Shown here: positions 59,901 to 64,000 of the stretch, in pieces
How the letters are laid out: every line of letters begins with the position of its first letter
How positions within the stretch are numbered: the stretch's first letter is position 1
NCBI GenBank assembly: GCA_019915015.1
Contig: JAHBBC010000003.1
Span: forward strand, 1,240,001 to 1,304,000
DNA length: 64,000 bases
DNA from: Auriscalpium vulgare
Lineage: Eukaryota; Basidiomycota; Agaricomycetes; Russulales; Auriscalpiaceae
Direction: 5' to 3'
Position numbers and translations under genes: made by a program
Notes under the pieces: model-generated
Seen by the model: only the letters and a program-made list of their open reading frames with translations
Told to the model about the DNA's origin: nothing
The model's database searches: none

Positions 59901-61008
59901 ACACGGAGAAGCCGACGAGCCCTGCTTTTGGCTTCGAGCCCCGGCCAACAGCCCCTTCGTCGCGTATCTCGCCACCCGAGCCGGTAGCTGCGCCTGGGTA
60001 GGGAGAGACGGCTGTAGGATGATTATGGGTCTCGACCTTGATCAAGATGGGCATTTGCTCGTCACTGCCCCGGTACAAGCCAGAAATGGAAGGATTGGGA
60101 TGGTCGGGAGATGCTCCAGTGACGCCAAAGCGGGGCGCCGAGTGTCCCTCCATGACGGCCGCGTTGTCCGAATAAGCAGAGATGGTGCCGGTACCAGCGA
60201 CCCGTTCTGTGTTTCGAATCATCTGGAAGAGCGAAGCGTCTTTCTGGTCGCCATCGATGGTCCAGGATGCGTTGAATATTTTGTGCCGACAGTGCTCGGA
60301 GTTCACTTGCGCGAACATGAACAGCTCCGCGTCGGTGGGATCCCGCGAGATAGGCGATGGCCCGCTGACGAACGCATCGACAAGGTAGTCGATCTCGTCC
60401 GACGCAAGTGCAAGGCCCAGCTCCTTGTTTGCGTTTTGCAGCTTCTCTTTGGGAGACAGAGAGTCCTGCTTGAGATCGACCGTACGAAGAGTTCTCGGAT
60501 CGCTGTGCCGGAATATCGCTTCTTGTGGGGGGAGAGTGAGGGATACGATTTGCGTCATGCGGTCGTGGATCAAGAAGGAAAACGCGTCGAGATCGCTCTG
60601 AGTCAAGTCGGTGGGATGCGTGCCCAGCACGAAGGCAACGCCTCGCTCCAGACGGCTGATATGGCCGCCGAGATCGCAGAGCGTTGCGATATCGGTGGCT
60701 TTGCTAGACCACGGAGAGACTGAGCCAGGGCGGGGGACCACGTAGACAATATTCTGGCCCTTCTCTACGGCCTCGCGGGTGTCAGCGAGCTGTATGTCGT
60801 CCCCATAAGCTAAGAGGCGGTCGAGGACCTGGCGCGTCTTGGAATCGGCCACCGACAGGGTTTTCTCTGCCTCTTCAGACGAGCAGCTGACTAGATGAAT
60901 GAAGATTGCGTCAATAGACACAACGATAGGGCATCTCTGGCGGATGTCATTGAACAGGGACTCTCGCCGAGAGTAAGAAAGGGCCGAGGAACCTGGGATG
61001 AGCAGCAT
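56938..61008 (-). CDS. ADE6: Phosphoribosylformylglycinamidine (FGAM) synthase
   Basis: Large single-chain purL-type enzyme that converts FGAR to FGAM with glutamine and ATP in purine synthesis. One uninterrupted frame of 1,356 codons, the usual length. Conserved parts include ELFMFAQVNSEHCRHKIFNA, VETHNHPTAVSPYPGAATGS, GGEIRDEGAVGRGSKPKAGL, QSIHDVGAGGLSNALPELVH, and VGIPVGKDSMSMAMKWRDDE. The C-terminal glutaminase domain has the nucleophile in LGVCNGCQFFSHLKE and the His-Glu pair in LMPHPERVVTLES. The N-terminus MLLIPGSSALSYSRRESLFN fits the family. Lack of introns in such a long gene stands out against its neighbours. Confidence 0.97.
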   Translation of the reverse strand: MLLIPGSSALSYSRRESLFNDIRQRCPIVVSIDAIFIHLVSCSSEEAEKTLSVADSKTRQVLDRLLAYGDDIQLADTREAVEKGQNIVYVVPRPGSVSPWSSKATDIATLCDLGGHISRLERGVAFVLGTHPTDLTQSDLDAFSFLIHDRMTQIVSLTLPPQEAIFRHSDPRTLRTVDLKQDSLSPKEKLQNANKELGLALASDEIDYLVDAFVSGPSPISRDPTDAELFMFAQVNSEHCRHKIFNASWTIDGDQKDASLFQMIRNTERVAGTGTISAYSDNAAVMEGHSAPRFGVTGASPDHPNPSISGLYRGSDEQMPILIKVETHNHPTAVSPYPGAATGSGGEIRDEGAVGRGSKPKAGLVGFSVSNLLVPGYTQPWETDFGKPLHIASPLDIMIEGPLGASAFNNEFGRPALAGYFRTFSESVPVVEDGPREIRGYHKPIMLAGGLGNVRPQFAHKSKIQAGAKVVVIGGPSMLIGLGGGAASSQSLGSGSAELDFASVQRDNAEMQRRCQQVIDACVNLGEASPIQSIHDVGAGGLSNALPELVHDSGLGAIFEIRDVPLADSSLSPMEIWCNESQERYVLAISPDQEGVFRALAERERCPFGIVGTATLEEELIVTDRLLESDVIRLKMSTLFGKPPRMTRADATRTPYRIPFDASLGSYLPSVHSVPERLTEAAQRVLRLPSVASKSFLITIGDRSVTGLVTRDQMVGPWQVPVADVAVTRASYGFDVHHGEAMAVGERTPLALLSAAASARMAVAESLTNLAAANVGPLSHVKLSANWMCAAGKAGEGAALYEAVHAVGMELCPALGVGIPVGKDSMSMAMKWRDDEEVKEVSAPLSLIVTAFAPVEDVGVTWTPQLRTDIDERTALVFVDLALGKQRLGGSALAQVFKEIGSEAPDVVDAAVLKSFFVATQNVRKHHPNLVLAYHDRSDGGLFTTLAEMAFAGRAGVEINLDALHGVGNPVEALFNEELGAVIQVQRSQVGLLVNAFVAEGFPSTSIHAIGTVLPSPQKQSFTIIHDHEPIFVSTRTQLQQVWANTSFQIQSLRDDPECAAEEFSLIEDATHTGLSYSLTFSPYHSRSLFRRPKVAILREQGVNGHVEMAWAFTAAGFDAVDVHMSDIVSSKVSLEDFRGLAACGGFSYGDVLGAGKGWAHSALLHQGARTTFAEFFAREDTFALGVCNGCQFFSHLKEIIPGAESWPEFKANRSGRFEARVATVEIVENEVTRNSVFLRDMVASQLPVAVAHGEGRAAYGGETQQGDLEKSGLVAVRYVDGAGNATEVYPLNPNGSAGGVTGVQTPDGRVLGLMPHPERVVTLESNSWHPPHLKDSWKGVGPWFRMFQSARQWCG

Positions 61009-61247
61009 CTGCCAATCGATATCAGCAAAATGAAGATGCTAAACAGGTCATGCGCACCTATGGAATGGAAACACTGCCCTCGAAGCTTGACAACGAAAGC
61101 GAGGCCGCTGGTGCAGTGCGTGCAAAGCAGGATCCGAGGCGTCCGTCTGGACCAAAATTCAGAAGATCTAACACCTAACCCTTTCGTGAGGTTACCGACC
61201 GTACACATCCCGATTCCCGACTCCTCGTCGCGTCTGCACGTCCAGCC

Positions 61248-62263
61248 ATGATTGTACCATCCTCAGACCAAATTCTTCACGATAGAGTCAATCTATTTCG
61301 GCTTGTCCGGCGGCTTGAGAAGGCAGTAGCCGAACCTGAACGGAGCCAAGACGCAAGTCAAGATGCGTGGCTCAAGTCTCAAGGCATGCTGCAGGTGTGT
61401 CCATTGCCGACGCTGCAAGTCTCGCAATTTACGAGCTGTGGTCATTCCAGAAGCTTAGCCATGCCCGGAAACTCCTTAGAAACGTCGAGACATACGAGGA
61501 GCTGCAGGTGTCTCCGTGAGTATGTGCTCAGCTTGCTATCCCATGTCCTGACCAGCCCTTCACCTCAAGGAAGTCTCGGCGGCACTATGACGATCTGCGA
61601 CAGGTCATCGACCGACTTGAGGAGAGACTGACGGCGGAGAGCGACGTGCGTATTCTCCACTTGCACTCAACTCTTTCTTGACTTGTTGTTTTACAGAACT
61701 TGACTCCTGCCCCGTCACGGCCAAGTCCACTACTGCCCACTGTGCCCCTGCCTCCTCCATCGGCGAGGCGGGCAAATCCACCACCTATCCATAAAGCTGC
61801 TCATTCAAGTTCTGCTTTGTCTGTTCCTGAGGAAGTAGAACCTCCAGAACAAGACGCAGAGCTCTTGCTGGGACCCGAAGACCGCACGCCCCCTCCTGTA
61901 CTCGATCCCCTCCCACAGGGCACATCTCTCGTCTTGCCATCCTCCTCCACCTCCGCGCCGACGCCGGCCTTCCTGCAGAATTCAAGCGCTGTGCAGGAGG
62001 AGCTGTCCGCTCAACTGGCTCAGATGGCTGGCCAGCTGCGTCGCAATGCTCTGCATTTCTCAGAGGCGCTCGCGAAAGACCAGGCGGCCCTGCAGGACAC
62101 GGACGAGAAGATTGGGAGCAACTTTGATGTGATGAAGAAGGAGCGTTTGCGGCTTCGGGACCACCGCGGTAAGAGCATGGGCACGACGTGCCTCACATTC
62201 GCGAGCTTGATCATAGTCTTGGTCGCGTTTGTTGTGATGTTCTTCGTTATTCGGATCACATAG
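61248..62263 (+). CDS. USE1: Use1-like ER SNARE
   Basis: Use1 is the tail-anchored Q-SNARE for Golgi-to-ER retrograde vesicle fusion, working with Sec20, Ufe1 and Sec22. The start MIVPSSDQILHDRVNLFRLV leads to RRLEKAVAEPE and, over short exons, LSHARKLLRNVETYEELQ and RHYDDLRQVIDRLEERL. A Pro/Ser-rich linker precedes the SNARE-like helix VQEELSAQLAQMAGQLRRNA, LHFSEALAKDQAALQDTDEK and IGSNFDVMKKERLRLRDHRG. The C-terminal anchor is FASLIIVLVAFVVMFFVIRI. Order and tail anchor fit Use1. The middle exons are short and their edges approximate. It is divergent from FGAM synthase, with 239 bp between starts. Confidence 0.85.
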
Positions 62264-62525
62264 TTTGTAATTTACTCTTGGTCTCGTGAAGACCTCGCAC
62301 ATGTCAGAGTGCAAATAGTCCCTATTTGATGATGTCCGGCGAAGCGGCCGCGACCGGCATGGAGGAGGCGTCCGTCGCGCGGATAGCCTCTGCCGGACCA
62401 TGATGTTCATTTCACATGTTTTAGCTCACGTCCTTTCGTCGGGCTCTGTAGGACGAGGCGGCTTTCATAAAAGACAGCACTCGGACGATACCCCAGACGT
62501 CGTCCTGCCCCTACCTGATTAAACT

Positions 62526-64000
<1,475 letters not shown>

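Overview
The window looks like nuclear DNA of a filamentous basidiomycete, most likely Agaricomycotina. Genes are closely packed on both strands. Most are broken by many 50-65 bp GT-AG introns, and third codon positions are rich in C and G. The gene set is fungal: DASH subunit Dad1, Pkc1, Igo1, a hydrophobin-like protein, a Kre6/Skn1 glucan protein and a Zn2Cys6 regulator. All function calls come from reading translated exons. Splice sites were placed by eye and no database search was run.

Layout. 1-8.2 kb: the 3' part of a Ras GEF, DAD1, PKC1 on the minus strand, and a divergently transcribed gene I do not recognise. 8.7-13.9 kb: IGO1-type endosulfine, a Cys-rich hydrophobin-like gene, and a one-exon helical-repeat protein with a possible mitochondrial presequence. 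13.94-19.26 kb: a complete hAT-type DNA transposon with an exact 8-bp target duplication. It carries a spliced hAT transposase and, just upstream and largely in continuous frame with it, a Ulp1-like cysteine protease. 19.5-32 kb: a Zn2Cys6 regulator, SUMO E1 subunit AOS1, a Kre6/Skn1 protein, dihydrofolate synthetase, pyridoxamine-phosphate oxidase and an F-box protein. 32-46 kb: alpha-actinin on the minus strand, a Ulp2-type SUMO protease with a fresh 53-codon tandem duplication, a single-pass membrane protein and SMC6. 47-64 kb: branched-chain 2-oxoacid dehydrogenase E1-alpha, a membrane glycoprotein, a small basic protein, DAHP synthase, TIM9, a PrxQ-type peroxiredoxin, a CsbD-like stress protein, FGAM synthase, a Use1 SNARE and the 5' part of a nitronate monooxygenase.

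Most genes are housekeeping and not functionally linked. Two loose themes appear. One is SUMO biology: AOS1, Ulp2, SMC6, and the protease on the transposon. The other is growth and nutrient signalling: Ras GEF, Pkc1 and Igo1.

The main discovery candidate is the hAT element with its Ulp1-like protease domain. A second pattern is a set of single-base reading-frame breaks in otherwise well-conserved genes (FOL3, F-box gene, alpha-actinin, Ulp2, SMC6 and the transposon protease). Several lie in homopolymers, which points to base-level assembly errors rather than real gene loss.
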